Shown piece after piece: positions 50,413 through 59,839 of a stretch of DNA of 64,000 nucleotides (position 1 is its first letter; each line of letters begins with the position of its first letter). Made by a program: the position numbers and the translations under genes. The notes beneath the pieces were generated by a model that searched no databases, had not been told where the DNA came from, and saw nothing but the letters and a program-made list of their open reading frames with translations. The DNA is from Clostridiales bacterium (GTDB taxonomy: Bacteria > Bacillota > Clostridia > Oscillospirales > Oscillospiraceae): the NCBI GenBank assembly GCA_022787565.1, contig JALFVN010000002.1:1-64000 (forward strand), given 5' to 3'.

Positions 50413-53400
50413 TCACTCGTAGAGAGCTTTGAGCTTCATCAGATGCTCGTAGCGCTCCTTGGCGTTGGCCTCGTTCTTGGCGAACAGGTCGGTTGCCCTC
50501 TCGGGGAACTCGCGGGTCAGGCGGCTGTAGCGGGCCTCGTTCATCAGGAACTCCTGGTAACCGCCGGCAGGCTCCTTGCTGTCCAGCGTGAAGGGCTTCT
50601 CGGCGTTGGGGTTGAAGCGGAACAGGTTCCAGTAACCGCACTTGACAGCCTTGTCCATCTCCAGCTGGCAGTTGGTCATGCCGCCCTTGATGCTGTGCAT
50701 CTCGCAGGGAGCGTAGGCGATGATGAGGGAGGGACCCTTGTGGGCCTCGGCCTCGGCAATGGCCTTCATGGTCTGGAGCTGGTTTGCGCCCATGGCGATC
50801 TGGGCAACATAGACATAGCCGTAGGTCATAGCCATCTCGGCCAGAGCCTTGGACTTGGTCTCCTTACCGGCAGCTGCGAACTGAGCGACCTGGCCGATGT
50901 TGGAAGCCTTGGAAGCCTGTCCGCCGGTGTTGGAGTAAACCTCAGTGTTGAACACGAAGATGTTCACATCCTCGCCGGAGGCCAGAACATGGTCAACACC
51001 GCCGTAGCCGATGTCGAATGCCCAGCCGTCGCCGCCGAAGATCCAGCAGGACTTCTTGTTCAGGAAATCCTTGCCCTTGAGGACCTTTTCGGCGTGCTCG
51101 CAGCAGGCGCCGTTGGCCTCCAGCAGAGCGACCAGACGCTTGCTGGGCTCCTGGTTGGCGTTGCCGTCGTCATAGGTGGCCAGATAATCCTCTGCGGCCT
51201 TCTTGAGGTCGGCGTTGGAGGTATTGGCAGCAATGTACTCCACGGAGGGCTTCAGATCGTCGCGGATCTTCTTCTGGCCCAGGAACATGCCGAGGCCGTG
51301 CTCTGCGTTATCCTCAAACAGGGAGTTTGCCCATGCGGGGCCGTGGCCTTCCTTGTTGACAGTGTAGGGAGAAGTGGCAGCAGGTCCGCCCCAGATGGAG
51401 GAGCAGCCGGTGGCGTTGGAGATGAGCATGTGGTCGCCGAAGAGCTGAGTAACGAGACGGGCATAGCTGGTCTCGGCGCAGCCGGCGCAGGAACCGGAGA
51501 ACTCCAGGTAGGGCTGAGCAAACTGGCTGAACTTGGGATTCTCGGCCTTGAAGAGCTCCTTTTTCTCGGCAACATTGGCAACCATGTAGTCGAAGACTTC
51601 CTGCTGATCCAGCTGGCTCTCCATGGGAACCATCTCGATAGCGTGGACAGCGCACTGGCCTACGCAGACGCCGCAGCCCATGCAGTCCAGAGCGGAAACG
51701 GCCATGCCGAACTTGTAGTCGCAGCCCTTGATGCCCTTGATGTCGGCCAGCTTGGTCTGCGCGGGAGCGGCAGCGGCCTCTTCAGCGGTGAGAGCGAAGG
51801 GACGGATGGTGGCATGGGGGCAGACAAATGCGCACTTGTTGCACTGGATGCACTTCTCGGCGTCCCACTTGGGAACGGAGACAGCGATACCGCGCTTCTC
51901 GTATGCGGCTGCGCCCAGCTCGAAGGTACCGTCGGCGTGATCCACGAAAGCGGAAACAGGCAGAGAGTCGCCGTCCATCTTGTCCACGGGATCAAGGATG
52001 TTGGTGACCATCTTGACGGTCTTTTCGCGGCCGGTCTTGACAGTGGCCTCGGTGCAGTCAACAGCGTTGGCCCACTCGGCGGGAACCTCCACCTTGACGT
52101 ATGCGGTAGCACCGGCGTCAATGGCGGCGTAGTTCATGTCGACCACGTCCTGGCCCTTCTTCAGGTAGGAGTGGAGGGCGGCGTCCTTCATGTACTGGAT
52201 GGCCTCTGCCTCGGGCATGACCTTGGCCAGGGAGAAGAATGCGGACTGCAGGATGGTGTTGGTACGCTTGCCCATGCCGATCTTCTTGGCAAGGTCAATA
52301 GCGTTGATCATGTAAAGCTGGATGTTGTTGTTGGCAATGTAACGCTTGGAAGCGGCATCCAGGTGATGCTCCAGCTCCTCAAAGCTCCACTGGCAGTTGA
52401 CCAGGAACACGCCGCCGGGCTTGACGTCGCGGACGATGGGGAAGCCCTTGGTGATATAGGAGGGAACATGGCAGGCGACAAAGTCGGCCTTGTTGATGTA
52501 GTAGGGGCTCTTGATCAGCTTGTCACCGAAGCGCAGATGGCTTACGGTCACGCCGCCGGTCTTCTTGGAGTCGTACTGGAAGTAGGCCTGAACGTATTTG
52601 TCGGTGTGGTCGCCGATGATCTTGATGGAGTTCTTGTTTGCACCGACGGTGCCGTCGCCGCCCAGACCCCAGAACTTGCACTCGATAGTGCCTTCTGCGG
52701 CAGTAGCGGGAGCGGGAACTTCCTCAAGGGACAGGTTGGTCACATCATCGACAATGCCGATGGTGAACTGACGCTTGGGTGCGGCCTTTGCCAGCTCATT
52801 GTACACGGCGAAGACAGAGGCGGGAGGCGTGTCCTTGGAACCCAGACCATAGCGGCCGCCGATGACGGTGACGTCGTTCTTGCCGGCGTTGGCCAGCGCG
52901 GTGACAACATCCAGGTACAGAGGCTCGCCCTGAGCGCCGGGCTCCTTGGTGCGGTCCAGAACGGCGATCTTCTTGCAGGTCTCGGGGATGGCGGCCAGGA
53001 GCTTCTCCGGGCAGAAGGGGCGGAACAGGCGGACCTTGACCAGGCCGACCTTCTCGCCGTTGGCGTTCATGTAGTCGATGACTTCCTCTGCCACGTCGCA
53101 GATGGAGCCCATGGCCACAATGACGCGGTCAGCGTCGGGAGCGCCGTAGTAGTTGAAGAGCTGGTAGTCGGTGCCGAGCTTGGCGTTGATCTTGCCCATG
53201 TACTCCTCGACAATGGCGGGAACGGCGTTGTAGTAGGAGTTGGAAGCCTCACGGTTCTGGAAGAAGATGTCTCCGTTCTCGTGAGAACCGCGCATTACGG
53301 GGTGCTGGGAGTTGAGGGCGCGGGCACGGAAAGCCTCGACGGCGTCCATGTCGCACATGTCCTTCAGGTCCTCGTAATCCCATACTTCGATCTTCTGCAG

Positions 53401-53937
53401 CTCGTGGGAGGTGCGGAAGCCGTCGAAGAAGTTCAGGAAGGGGACGCGGCCCTTGATGGCGGCCAGGTGAGCTACGGGGGAAAGATCCATAACCTCCTGG
53501 ACGTTGCTCTCAGCCAGCATGGCAAAGCCGGTCTGACGGCAGGCCATAACGTCGCTGTGATCGCCGAAGATGTTCAGGGTGTGGCTGGCAAGGGTACGTG
53601 CGCTGACGTGGAACACGCCGGGCAGCAGCTCGCCTGCGATCTTGTACATGTTGGGGATCATCAGAAGCAGACCCTGGGAAGCGGTGTAAGTGGTGGTCAG
53701 AGCACCAGCATTCAGAGAGCCGTGAACGGCACCTGCCGCACCTGCCTCGGACTGCATTTCCTGCACCTTGACGGTGGAACCGAAAATGTTCTTCCGGCCG
53801 TTGGCGGACCACTGGTCCACATAGTCGGCCATGGGGCTTGAGGGGGTGATGGGGTAGATTGCTGCGACTTCGGTGAATGCGTAGGATACATGGGCAGCAG
53901 CGGTGTTGCCGTCCATGGTTTTGAAGTGTCTCTGCAT
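50413..53937 (-). CDS. nifJ: Pyruvate:ferredoxin (flavodoxin) oxidoreductase
   Basis: A 1174-residue single-chain PFOR that splits pyruvate and CoA into acetyl-CoA, CO2 and reduced ferredoxin, central to anaerobic fermentation. Domains I-II begin MDGNTAAAHVSYAFTEVAAIYPITPSSPMADYVD. The two-cluster ferredoxin domain has CIQCNKCAFVCPHA and CMGCGVCVGQCAVHAIE. The TPP domain shows ECSGSCAGCAETSY-type text (GSCAGCAETSYARL), IFGGDGWAFDIGYGGVDHVLASGEDVN and NTEVYSNTGGQ. ATG 53937 is chosen because upstream in-frame ATGs lie too near the predicted transcription start and the family N-terminus begins here. Confidence 0.96.
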   Translation of the reverse strand: MQRHFKTMDGNTAAAHVSYAFTEVAAIYPITPSSPMADYVDQWSANGRKNIFGSTVKVQEMQSEAGAAGAVHGSLNAGALTTTYTASQGLLLMIPNMYKIAGELLPGVFHVSARTLASHTLNIFGDHSDVMACRQTGFAMLAESNVQEVMDLSPVAHLAAIKGRVPFLNFFDGFRTSHELQKIEVWDYEDLKDMCDMDAVEAFRARALNSQHPVMRGSHENGDIFFQNREASNSYYNAVPAIVEEYMGKINAKLGTDYQLFNYYGAPDADRVIVAMGSICDVAEEVIDYMNANGEKVGLVKVRLFRPFCPEKLLAAIPETCKKIAVLDRTKEPGAQGEPLYLDVVTALANAGKNDVTVIGGRYGLGSKDTPPASVFAVYNELAKAAPKRQFTIGIVDDVTNLSLEEVPAPATAAEGTIECKFWGLGGDGTVGANKNSIKIIGDHTDKYVQAYFQYDSKKTGGVTVSHLRFGDKLIKSPYYINKADFVACHVPSYITKGFPIVRDVKPGGVFLVNCQWSFEELEHHLDAASKRYIANNNIQLYMINAIDLAKKIGMGKRTNTILQSAFFSLAKVMPEAEAIQYMKDAALHSYLKKGQDVVDMNYAAIDAGATAYVKVEVPAEWANAVDCTEATVKTGREKTVKMVTNILDPVDKMDGDSLPVSAFVDHADGTFELGAAAYEKRGIAVSVPKWDAEKCIQCNKCAFVCPHATIRPFALTAEEAAAAPAQTKLADIKGIKGCDYKFGMAVSALDCMGCGVCVGQCAVHAIEMVPMESQLDQQEVFDYMVANVAEKKELFKAENPKFSQFAQPYLEFSGSCAGCAETSYARLVTQLFGDHMLISNATGCSSIWGGPAATSPYTVNKEGHGPAWANSLFEDNAEHGLGMFLGQKKIRDDLKPSVEYIAANTSNADLKKAAEDYLATYDDGNANQEPSKRLVALLEANGACCEHAEKVLKGKDFLNKKSCWIFGGDGWAFDIGYGGVDHVLASGEDVNIFVFNTEVYSNTGGQASKASNIGQVAQFAAAGKETKSKALAEMAMTYGYVYVAQIAMGANQLQTMKAIAEAEAHKGPSLIIAYAPCEMHSIKGGMTNCQLEMDKAVKCGYWNLFRFNPNAEKPFTLDSKEPAGGYQEFLMNEARYSRLTREFPERATDLFAKNEANAKERYEHLMKLKALYE

Positions 53938-53998
53938 TTCTATATTCATCTCCATTGCAAAAAATTGACTGTCGCGGCCCGTTATCCGAGCCATTGAC

Positions 53999-54027
53999 AG
54001 TTTAACATCAAATCGTCAACTTGTAAA
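53999..54027 (-). promoter_or_regulatory. Predicted promoter of nifJ
   Basis: On the minus strand TTTACA, 17-bp spacer, TAAACT, giving a leader of about 55 nt before ATG 53937. Confidence 0.6.
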
Positions 54028-54134
54028 CATGCAAGCTCAATAAAATTCCTGCAAATATTGCAAATTTTGCCCATTCTATATGACTGAACTGACAAAGTGT
54101 CGTTATAGCATAAGTAAATTGTGCTTTTTTTTAC

Positions 54135-54163
54135 TTGTGCTTTTTGAAGTAATGGTTTATAAT
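54135..54163 (+). promoter_or_regulatory. Predicted promoter of the Asp23-DAK2 operon
   Basis: TTGTGC, 17-bp spacer, consensus TATAAT, about 50 bp before the Asp23 start. Confidence 0.6.
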
Positions 54164-54212
54164 CATACAATCGGTCAGTGTGACCGTGAATGATGAAAGG
54201 AGATCGTCAGCT

Positions 54213-54563
54213 ATGGTGAACATCATCAACGATTACGGAAAAATAAGCATCACCAGCGAGGTCTTTACCTATCTTGCGGGCGACGCTGCCACCAGCTGCT
54301 TCGGCGTTAAGGGCATGGCCGGCCGCAGCAAGGAAGGCGGGCCGCTGCAGCTGCTGCGCAGAGAATCCATGTCCAAGGGCGTGGAGGTCAAATTCAACGA
54401 TGACGGCAGCCTGTCCCTGGAGCTGCACATCGGTGTGGATCACGGCGTGAACATGGCCGCAGTTTCCCGCAGCATTATGAACGAGGTCAGCTACAAGCTG
54501 TCCAAATCCACCGGAGTCCCTGTGAAGAACGTGGATGTATATATAGACACAATAATCGGATAA
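54213..54563 (+). CDS. Asp23/Gls24 family envelope stress protein
   Basis: A 116-residue protein with the DUF322/Asp23 fold: GKISITSEVFTYLAGDAATSCFGVKGMAG, LELHIGVDHGVNMAAVSRSIMNEVSYKLSKSTGVPVKNVDVYIDTI. ATG 54213 is chosen for AAGGAGAT upstream. In Bacillota a YloU-type Asp23 protein commonly precedes the DAK2-domain gene, as here (30 bp apart). Role in cell-envelope stability is inferred from the family. Confidence 0.9.
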   Translation: MVNIINDYGKISITSEVFTYLAGDAATSCFGVKGMAGRSKEGGPLQLLRRESMSKGVEVKFNDDGSLSLELHIGVDHGVNMAAVSRSIMNEVSYKLSKSTGVPVKNVDVYIDTIIG

Positions 54564-54593
54564 GCTTTTGCTGATCCCCGGAGGTGCTTTCAC

Positions 54594-56273
54594 TTGAGAG
54601 ATTACATTGACGCCGCCGCGTTCAAGGAAATGATCCTGTGTGCGGACGCGGCCCTGCACGAAAATATTCAAAAGGTAAACGACCTGAACGTTTTTCCCGT
54701 GCCCGACGGAGATACCGGCACGAACATGGGCCTTACCCTCAATAACGCGGCCACAGAGCTGCGCAAAAAAAGCTTTGTCTCCCTGGACGCGGCTGCCGAC
54801 TGTGTGGCTTCCGCTCTGCTGCGGGGCGCCAGAGGAAATTCCGGCGTTATTCTGTCCCTGCTGTTCCGGGGCATTTCCCGCCGCCTGAAGGGGCTTGAAT
54901 CTGCCGGAACGGTGGAATTTTCCGGCGCTCTGGCTGACGGCGTGGACGCTGCCTACAAGGCGGTCATGAAGCCTGCCGAGGGCACCATCCTCACGGTCTC
55001 CCGTCTGGCGGCTGCCGCCGCGGTGGAAGCCGCCAATGCCGGGGCCAGTCTGGAAAATACGCTGGTCTGCGCCATTAAAGCCGGTGACGAGGCCCTGGAA
55101 AACACCGTGAACATGAACCCCGTGCTGAAAAAGGCCGGCGTTATCGACGCGGGCGGCATGGGTTATATGATCATTCTCAAAGCCATGCTGGCCTCCCTGC
55201 GAGGCGAGGTCACGGCCCCTGAGGAGGGCGGCGATTTCAGCGCCTTTGCCGAGAGCAGCGCCTTTGACGTGTTCGACACCGAGGATATCACCTTTGCCTT
55301 TGATACCGTGTTCATCGTCCGCAAGAAGACGCCGGACGTGGATCTGGAGCCCCTGCGCAAGTACCTGTCCAGCATCGGCGACTCTCTGGTCATCGGCGAG
55401 GATGACGAGGCCTTCAAGGTCCATGTACACACCAACATTCCCGGCAACGCCCTGAACGAGGCCCAGAAGTACGGCACCCTGGAGCTGGCCAAGATCGAGA
55501 ATATGCGCACCCAGCACGACGATCTGGTAGCCGGCAAGAAAGCCCAGAGCACAGACGATCTGGAGCAGATCGAGAAGGAGCTGGAGGAGCAGGAGGACGC
55601 CGTTGCCGCACCGGAGAAGGAATTCGGCGTGGTCACCGTCTGCGCCGGGGCAGGGATGGAGGCTCTTTTCCGGGAGCTTGGTGCCGACGGTATCGTCACC
55701 GGCGGACAGACCATGAACCCCTCCACCGACGATATCCTCAAGGTTATCAACAAGACCCCCGCCTCCACCGTGTTTGTGTTCCCCAACAATAAAAACATCA
55801 CCATGGCGGCAGAGCAGTGCATCCCCCTGACCGAGAAAAAGGTCATCGTCATGCCCACCAAGACCGTGCCCCAGGGCGTTTCCGCGCTGCTGAACTTCAA
55901 CCCCGACGAGGGGGAGGAAATGATGGTTTCCACCATGAACGAGGCCATAGCCAATGTACACACCGCCATGATCACCTATGCGGCCAGGGATTCTGATTTC
56001 GACGGGCACAACATCCACGCGGGCGAGTATCTGGCCCTGCTGGACGGCGCCCTCATCGGCAGCTACACCAACATCAAGACCCTGTTCAAGGAGCTGAGCT
56101 GGGCCTTTGACGAGTTCAACCCGGAGTTCATCACCGTGTACTACGGCGAGGACGTGAAGGAGGACGAGGCCAACGAGTCGGCCCAGACCATTGTCGGCTG
56201 CTTCCCCGACGCGGATGTCAGCGTGGTAAGCGGCGGCCAGCCGGTGTATTATTACATGATCGCCGTGGAATAA
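54594..56273 (+). CDS. fakA: DAK2 domain protein (FakA/YloV family fatty-acid kinase)
   Basis: A 559-residue protein. The N-terminal DAK2 (DhaL) domain is LNVFPVPDGDTGTNMGLTLNNA near residue 33 with the Mg-ATP aspartates, followed by a FakA middle domain and a C-terminal DegV-like region with VYYGEDVKEDEAN and SVVSGGQPVYYYMIAVE. In S. aureus FakA phosphorylates fatty acids bound by FakB. Start codon TTG with GGAGGTG about 9 bp upstream. Second gene after the Asp23 homologue. Confidence 0.88.
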   Translation: MRDYIDAAAFKEMILCADAALHENIQKVNDLNVFPVPDGDTGTNMGLTLNNAATELRKKSFVSLDAAADCVASALLRGARGNSGVILSLLFRGISRRLKGLESAGTVEFSGALADGVDAAYKAVMKPAEGTILTVSRLAAAAAVEAANAGASLENTLVCAIKAGDEALENTVNMNPVLKKAGVIDAGGMGYMIILKAMLASLRGEVTAPEEGGDFSAFAESSAFDVFDTEDITFAFDTVFIVRKKTPDVDLEPLRKYLSSIGDSLVIGEDDEAFKVHVHTNIPGNALNEAQKYGTLELAKIENMRTQHDDLVAGKKAQSTDDLEQIEKELEEQEDAVAAPEKEFGVVTVCAGAGMEALFRELGADGIVTGGQTMNPSTDDILKVINKTPASTVFVFPNNKNITMAAEQCIPLTEKKVIVMPTKTVPQGVSALLNFNPDEGEEMMVSTMNEAIANVHTAMITYAARDSDFDGHNIHAGEYLALLDGALIGSYTNIKTLFKELSWAFDEFNPEFITVYYGEDVKEDEANESAQTIVGCFPDADVSVVSGGQPVYYYMIAVE

Positions 56274-56287
56274 AATAAAAAAAGTAA

Positions 56288-56313
56288 GCGCCCGCCAGAA
56301 ATGGCGGGCGCTT
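56288..56313 (+). terminator. Hairpin after fakA
   Basis: The stem AGCGCCCGCC / GGCGGGCGCT with AGAAAT loop lacks a proper T tract on the plus strand (followed by TGCTG). It may be a weak terminator. On the minus strand it is followed by T runs but no gene needs it there. Confidence 0.45.
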
Positions 56314-56330
56314 GCTGTAAGGGGATGCCC

Positions 56331-56843
56331 ATGGAACAAAGAAAACAGCCAAGACTTGAACATTACGATTATACCGCTCCCGGAATGTATTTTGTCACGA
56401 TCTGCACCGAAAACCGCAGAAATCTGTTGTCAAAAGTGTGTAGGGGCGACCCTTGTGGTCGCCCGCCGGTTGTGTTGCTGCCGCTTGGAGAAATCGCAGA
56501 ACAAGTATTTGAAAAGGTGGAGAGGCTATACGGCGTGGAATTTGACTGCCGTGTTATCATGCCGAACCACATACACTTCATTGTCAGCCTTTCGGGGGAG
56601 CGGGCGACCGCAAGGGTCGCCCCTACGCTGGGGAATGTGGTGGGAGCGTATAAATCCATTGCGGCAAATGAATGGAGAAAATATTGCCAGGAAAATAATA
56701 TCTCTGCCGGAACGCCTTGGCAGAGAAACTATTATGAGCATGTAATACGGAACGAACAGGATCTGTTTGAAGTAAGAAACTATATACAAAACAACCTGCT
56801 GCAGTGGCAGCTCGATGAATTGTACAGCAGGCAGGAGAAATAA
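56331..56843 (+). CDS. REP-associated tyrosine transposase (Y1 family)
   Basis: A 170-residue single-strand transposase of the RAYT group. The HUH metal motif is MPNHIHFIV near residue 80 and the catalytic tyrosine helix is YYEHVIRNEQDLFEVRNYI near residue 135. ATG 56331 has AAGGGG 6 bp upstream. Two stretches, KVCRGDPCGRPPVV and ERATARVAPTL, are not conserved in the family and are encoded by REP-like palindromes in inverted orientation (56440-56467, 56601-56625). These fall in loops, so the frame stays open and the protein may still be active. Confidence 0.88.
   Translation: MEQRKQPRLEHYDYTAPGMYFVTICTENRRNLLSKVCRGDPCGRPPVVLLPLGEIAEQVFEKVERLYGVEFDCRVIMPNHIHFIVSLSGERATARVAPTLGNVVGAYKSIAANEWRKYCQENNISAGTPWQRNYYEHVIRNEQDLFEVRNYIQNNLLQWQLDELYSRQEK
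56440..56467 (+). repeat. REP-like palindrome inside the transposase gene, copy 1
   Basis: GTAGGGGCGACCC-TTGT-GGTCGCCCGCC. It is translated in frame as a GDPCGRPP stretch. Confidence 0.75.
56601..56625 (-). repeat. REP-like palindrome inside the transposase gene, copy 2 (inverted)
   Basis: The reverse complement reads GTAGGGGCGACCC-TTGC-GGTCGCCCG, matching copy 1. Translated in frame as RATARVAP. Confidence 0.75.
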
Positions 56844-56861
56844 CACGCCTGCCTGCCCGTT

Positions 56862-57068
56862 TTATTGTTCTTTCTTTTGTAATTTATGCTTTTTCCCGTC
56901 GGGGGTCTGGATATAGGTGTTTTCCAGCACGGCGATGGTGCTTCTGCGCCAGTCCTCGATGTACTCTTTTCTGAGGATGTCCCGCTCTGCCAGCTCCTCC
57001 GCCGTCAGCTCCCGCTGCTTGGCCAGACGGGCAAGCTCGTTGATCCGGTCAATCTTGTGCTGTTCCAT
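56862..57068 (-). CDS. DUF896 protein (YnzC family)
   Basis: A 68-residue helical hairpin protein: IDRINELARLAKQRELTAEELAERDILRKEYIEDWRRS. In B. subtilis the family includes YneB-region YnzC and the SOS gene yneA neighbours; its function is not settled. It starts 3 bp after the HD-nucleotidase stop, so it is translated from that transcript. Confidence 0.9.
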   Translation of the reverse strand: MEQHKIDRINELARLAKQRELTAEELAERDILRKEYIEDWRRSTIAVLENTYIQTPDGKKHKLQKKEQ

Positions 57069-57071
57069 GCT

Positions 57072-57662
57072 CTACTCCTCTATGGTCCCCAGCTCGTCCA
57101 GCGTCAGCTCGAAGGCGGGGATAAAATGCGCCAGAAAATATTGTACCTCCGGCAGGGGGCTTGCCTCCAAAAGGGCCCGGGTCTGCTTTTCGGCGGAGAG
57201 AAATTCGTCGTTGCCGGTTTTGCGTTCCTCTATACATTTGATATATGCAGAGAGCTTGTCCGCGGCCTTCACCAGATCGTGGAGCCGCTCCTGAGCCTCC
57301 CCGGTGAGCAGCGGCTCGTAGGCTCCCCGAAGCTCCTCCGGCAGAGTGGCCAGCAGCTTTTGGCAGGCCAGCTCCTCCACCTGCTTATAGGCGCCCATGA
57401 TCTCCGGGCTGTGATACTTGATGGGGGTGGGCAGATCCCCGGTCAGGATCTCCGAACAGTCGTGGTACAAGGCCACGGCGGCGCACTCGTTGGGGTCACA
57501 GGGAATATGGTACACGTCCCGGCGGATGATCCCCAGCGCGTGGGCGATCACCGCCGCCATGTGACTGTGCTCCTGGATGTTCTCCGGCAGGGAATTGCGC
57601 ATCAGACTCCAGCGGCCGATATAGCGCATACGGGATATATAGGCAAAGAAATTGTCGCTCAT
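57072..57662 (-). CDS. HD-domain 5'-deoxynucleotidase (YfbR-like)
   Basis: A 196-residue protein of the YfbR family. HD-type metal residues lie in NIQEHSHMAAVIAHALG (His33-area) and AALYHDCSEILTGDLPTPIKYHS (HD pair near residue 68), with KAADKLSAYIKCIEE near residue 133. E. coli YfbR dephosphorylates deoxynucleoside 5'-monophosphates. ATG 57662 is chosen for GGAGAA upstream. Divergent from typA. Confidence 0.88.
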   Translation of the reverse strand: MSDNFFAYISRMRYIGRWSLMRNSLPENIQEHSHMAAVIAHALGIIRRDVYHIPCDPNECAAVALYHDCSEILTGDLPTPIKYHSPEIMGAYKQVEELACQKLLATLPEELRGAYEPLLTGEAQERLHDLVKAADKLSAYIKCIEERKTGNDEFLSAEKQTRALLEASPLPEVQYFLAHFIPAFELTLDELGTIEE

Positions 57663-57747
57663 TATGTTCTCCAATATGATTTTTGTTTTTCTGATTGTAA
57701 CACGGACTTGAAAACATTGCAATAATCGGAAAAATGATGTTAAGGTG

Positions 57748-57776
57748 TTGCATTTTAGGACTGAGGGTGTTAAAAT
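57748..57776 (+). promoter_or_regulatory. Predicted promoter of typA
   Basis: TTGCAT, 17-bp spacer, TAAAAT, 60 bp before the typA start. Confidence 0.5.
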
Positions 57777-57836
57777 CCAATTTTGTGTTGAAAATATTGA
57801 AATACAGAGACTTTACTCAGGGGAGCTGCGAATTTT

Positions 57837-59657
57837 ATGGATAAACTCAGAAACGTCGCCATTATTGCCCACGTTGACCACGGCAAGACCACGCTGGTGG
57901 ATGAGATGCTCAAGCAGTCCGGCGTGTACCGGGAGAACCAGGAAGTGGTGGAGCGCGTGATGGACTCCAACGATCTGGAGCGGGAGCGCGGCATCACCAT
58001 TATGGCCAAGAACACTGCCGTATGGTACGGCGATACCAAAATCAATATCGTAGATACGCCGGGCCACGCCGACTTCGGCGGCGAGGTGGAGCGCATTTTG
58101 AAAATGGTCAACGGCGTTATCCTGCTGGTGGACGCCGCCGAGGGCCCCATGCCCCAGACCCGTTTTGTTCTCAGCCGGGCGCTGGAGCTGGGCCACCGGG
58201 TCATCGTGGTGGTCAACAAGATCGACCGCCCCGACCAGCGCATCCACGAAGTCATCGACGAGGTGCTGGAGCTTCTGATGGATCTGGACGCCACCGACGA
58301 GCAGCTGGATTCTCCCATGCTCTTCTGCTCCGGCCGTCAGGGCACGGCCAGTTATTCCCCGGATACGGTGGGAACGGATCTGAAGCCCCTGTTCGAGACC
58401 ATTCTGGAGTATATCCCCGCACCGGAGATGGACGAGGACGCCCCCTTCCAGATGCTGGTCAGCAGCATAGATTATAATGAATATGTGGGCCGCATCGCCA
58501 TCGGCCGTATCGAGCGGGGCGTCATCAAGCAGAACCAGGAGATCGAGGTCTGCAACTACCACGATCCCGACGCCGCTCCCATGCGGGCAAAGGCCGTCTC
58601 CCTGTACCAGTTTGACGGACTGAACCGGGTCCCCGTCACCGAAGCCGGCGCCGGCAATATCATTGCCATGAGCGGCATCGGCGAGATCACCATCGGCGAC
58701 ACCATCTGCGCCAAGGGCTTTGCGGAGCCGCTGGCCTTCGTGAAGATCGGCGCTCCCACGCTGGAGATGACCTTCTCCGTAAACGACAGCCCCTTTGCCG
58801 GCCGGGAGGGCAAGTTCGTTACCTCCCGCCAGATCCGCGACCGCCTGATGCGGGAGACGCTGAAGGATGTATCCCTGAGAGTCACCGATGTGGCCGACAG
58901 CACCGACAGCTTCAACGTGGCGGGCCGGGGTGAGATGAGCCTGTCCATTCTGATCGAGACCATGCGCCGTGAGGGCTATGAGTTCCAGGTGTCTCCTCCC
59001 CGCGTGCTGTATCAGGAGATCGACGGCAAGACCTGCGAGCCGGTGGAGCGCGTGGTGGTGGATGTACCCCAGGACTTCATGGGCTCCGTTATGGAGAAGC
59101 TGGGCGCGCGCAAGGGCGAATTTTTGGAGATGACCCCTGTGGGCAGCCGCATGAAGATGGAATTTCTTGTCCCCTCCCGTGGCCTCTTCGGCTACCGCAA
59201 CGAGTTTTTGACCGACACCAAGGGCGAGGGTATTCTGGCCTCCGTGTTTGAACGCTATGAGCCCTATAAGGGCGACATTGCCCGCCGCAACACCGGCTCC
59301 CTCATCGCCTTTGAGACCGGCGAGGCTGTGGCCTACGGTCTGTGGAACGCCCAGGACCGGGGCGCGCTGTTCATCACGCCGGGCACCAAGGTCTATGCCG
59401 GTATGATCGTGGGCGTCTGCCCCAAGAGCGAGGATGTGCCGGTGAACGTCTGCCGCACCAAGCACCTGACCAACACCCGTGCCTCCGGCTCCGATGAGGC
59501 CCTGCGCCTGATCCCGCCCCGCCAGCTCAGTCTGGAGCAGTGTCTGGAATTTCTGGCCGACGACGAGCTGCTGGAGGTAACGCCCAAGAACCTGCGCCTG
59601 CGCAAGAGCATCCTGGATCACAGCCTGCGTATGAAGACCCTGATGCGCAACCGGTAA
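57837..59657 (+). CDS. typA: Translational GTPase TypA/BipA
   Basis: A 606-residue ribosome-associated GTPase. G1 IIAHVDHGKTTL, switch RERGITIMAKN, G3 VDTPGHADFGGEV, and G4 VVNKIDRP. Domain II and III follow, with the BipA-specific C-terminal domain (KHLTNTRASGSDEALRLIPPRQLSLEQCLEFL). It acts in ribosome assembly and stress adaptation. GGGGAG upstream of ATG. Length matches the family. Confidence 0.96.
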   Translation: MDKLRNVAIIAHVDHGKTTLVDEMLKQSGVYRENQEVVERVMDSNDLERERGITIMAKNTAVWYGDTKINIVDTPGHADFGGEVERILKMVNGVILLVDAAEGPMPQTRFVLSRALELGHRVIVVVNKIDRPDQRIHEVIDEVLELLMDLDATDEQLDSPMLFCSGRQGTASYSPDTVGTDLKPLFETILEYIPAPEMDEDAPFQMLVSSIDYNEYVGRIAIGRIERGVIKQNQEIEVCNYHDPDAAPMRAKAVSLYQFDGLNRVPVTEAGAGNIIAMSGIGEITIGDTICAKGFAEPLAFVKIGAPTLEMTFSVNDSPFAGREGKFVTSRQIRDRLMRETLKDVSLRVTDVADSTDSFNVAGRGEMSLSILIETMRREGYEFQVSPPRVLYQEIDGKTCEPVERVVVDVPQDFMGSVMEKLGARKGEFLEMTPVGSRMKMEFLVPSRGLFGYRNEFLTDTKGEGILASVFERYEPYKGDIARRNTGSLIAFETGEAVAYGLWNAQDRGALFITPGTKVYAGMIVGVCPKSEDVPVNVCRTKHLTNTRASGSDEALRLIPPRQLSLEQCLEFLADDELLEVTPKNLRLRKSILDHSLRMKTLMRNR

Positions 59658-59696
59658 ATTTTCGCTGTTATTTACTGCTTAGGAACAGAATAATGG

Positions 59697-59839
59697 TTGA
59701 CTTCCTGCCGTAGAGATGTTATTATAAACCAGAATGCGCCCGTATGCTCAGCTTCGGGGTCATGCCGCCGCTGCGGTAGCCTTTCCGCCCGATGCTTGGC
59801 TGCAGGGTATAGCACAAATCAAGAAAGGGGATAATCATT
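59697..59839 (+). promoter_or_regulatory. Promoter and structured leader of rpsO
   Basis: TTGACT, 17-bp spacer, TATTAT (59720-59725) leads to an approx. 105-nt untranslated leader rich in GC hairpins (GGGTCATGCC / GCGGTAGCC region at 59756-59785). rpsO leaders often fold into an S15-binding autoregulatory structure. The fold here was judged by eye and no known class was matched. Confidence 0.45.

Noticed and set aside
50401..53841. Very long open frame on the strand opposite nifJ
   Set aside because: Created by codon bias of a GC-rich gene; nifJ has full family conservation, and the opposite frame shows low-complexity Val/Gly/Leu-rich text and no ribosome site.
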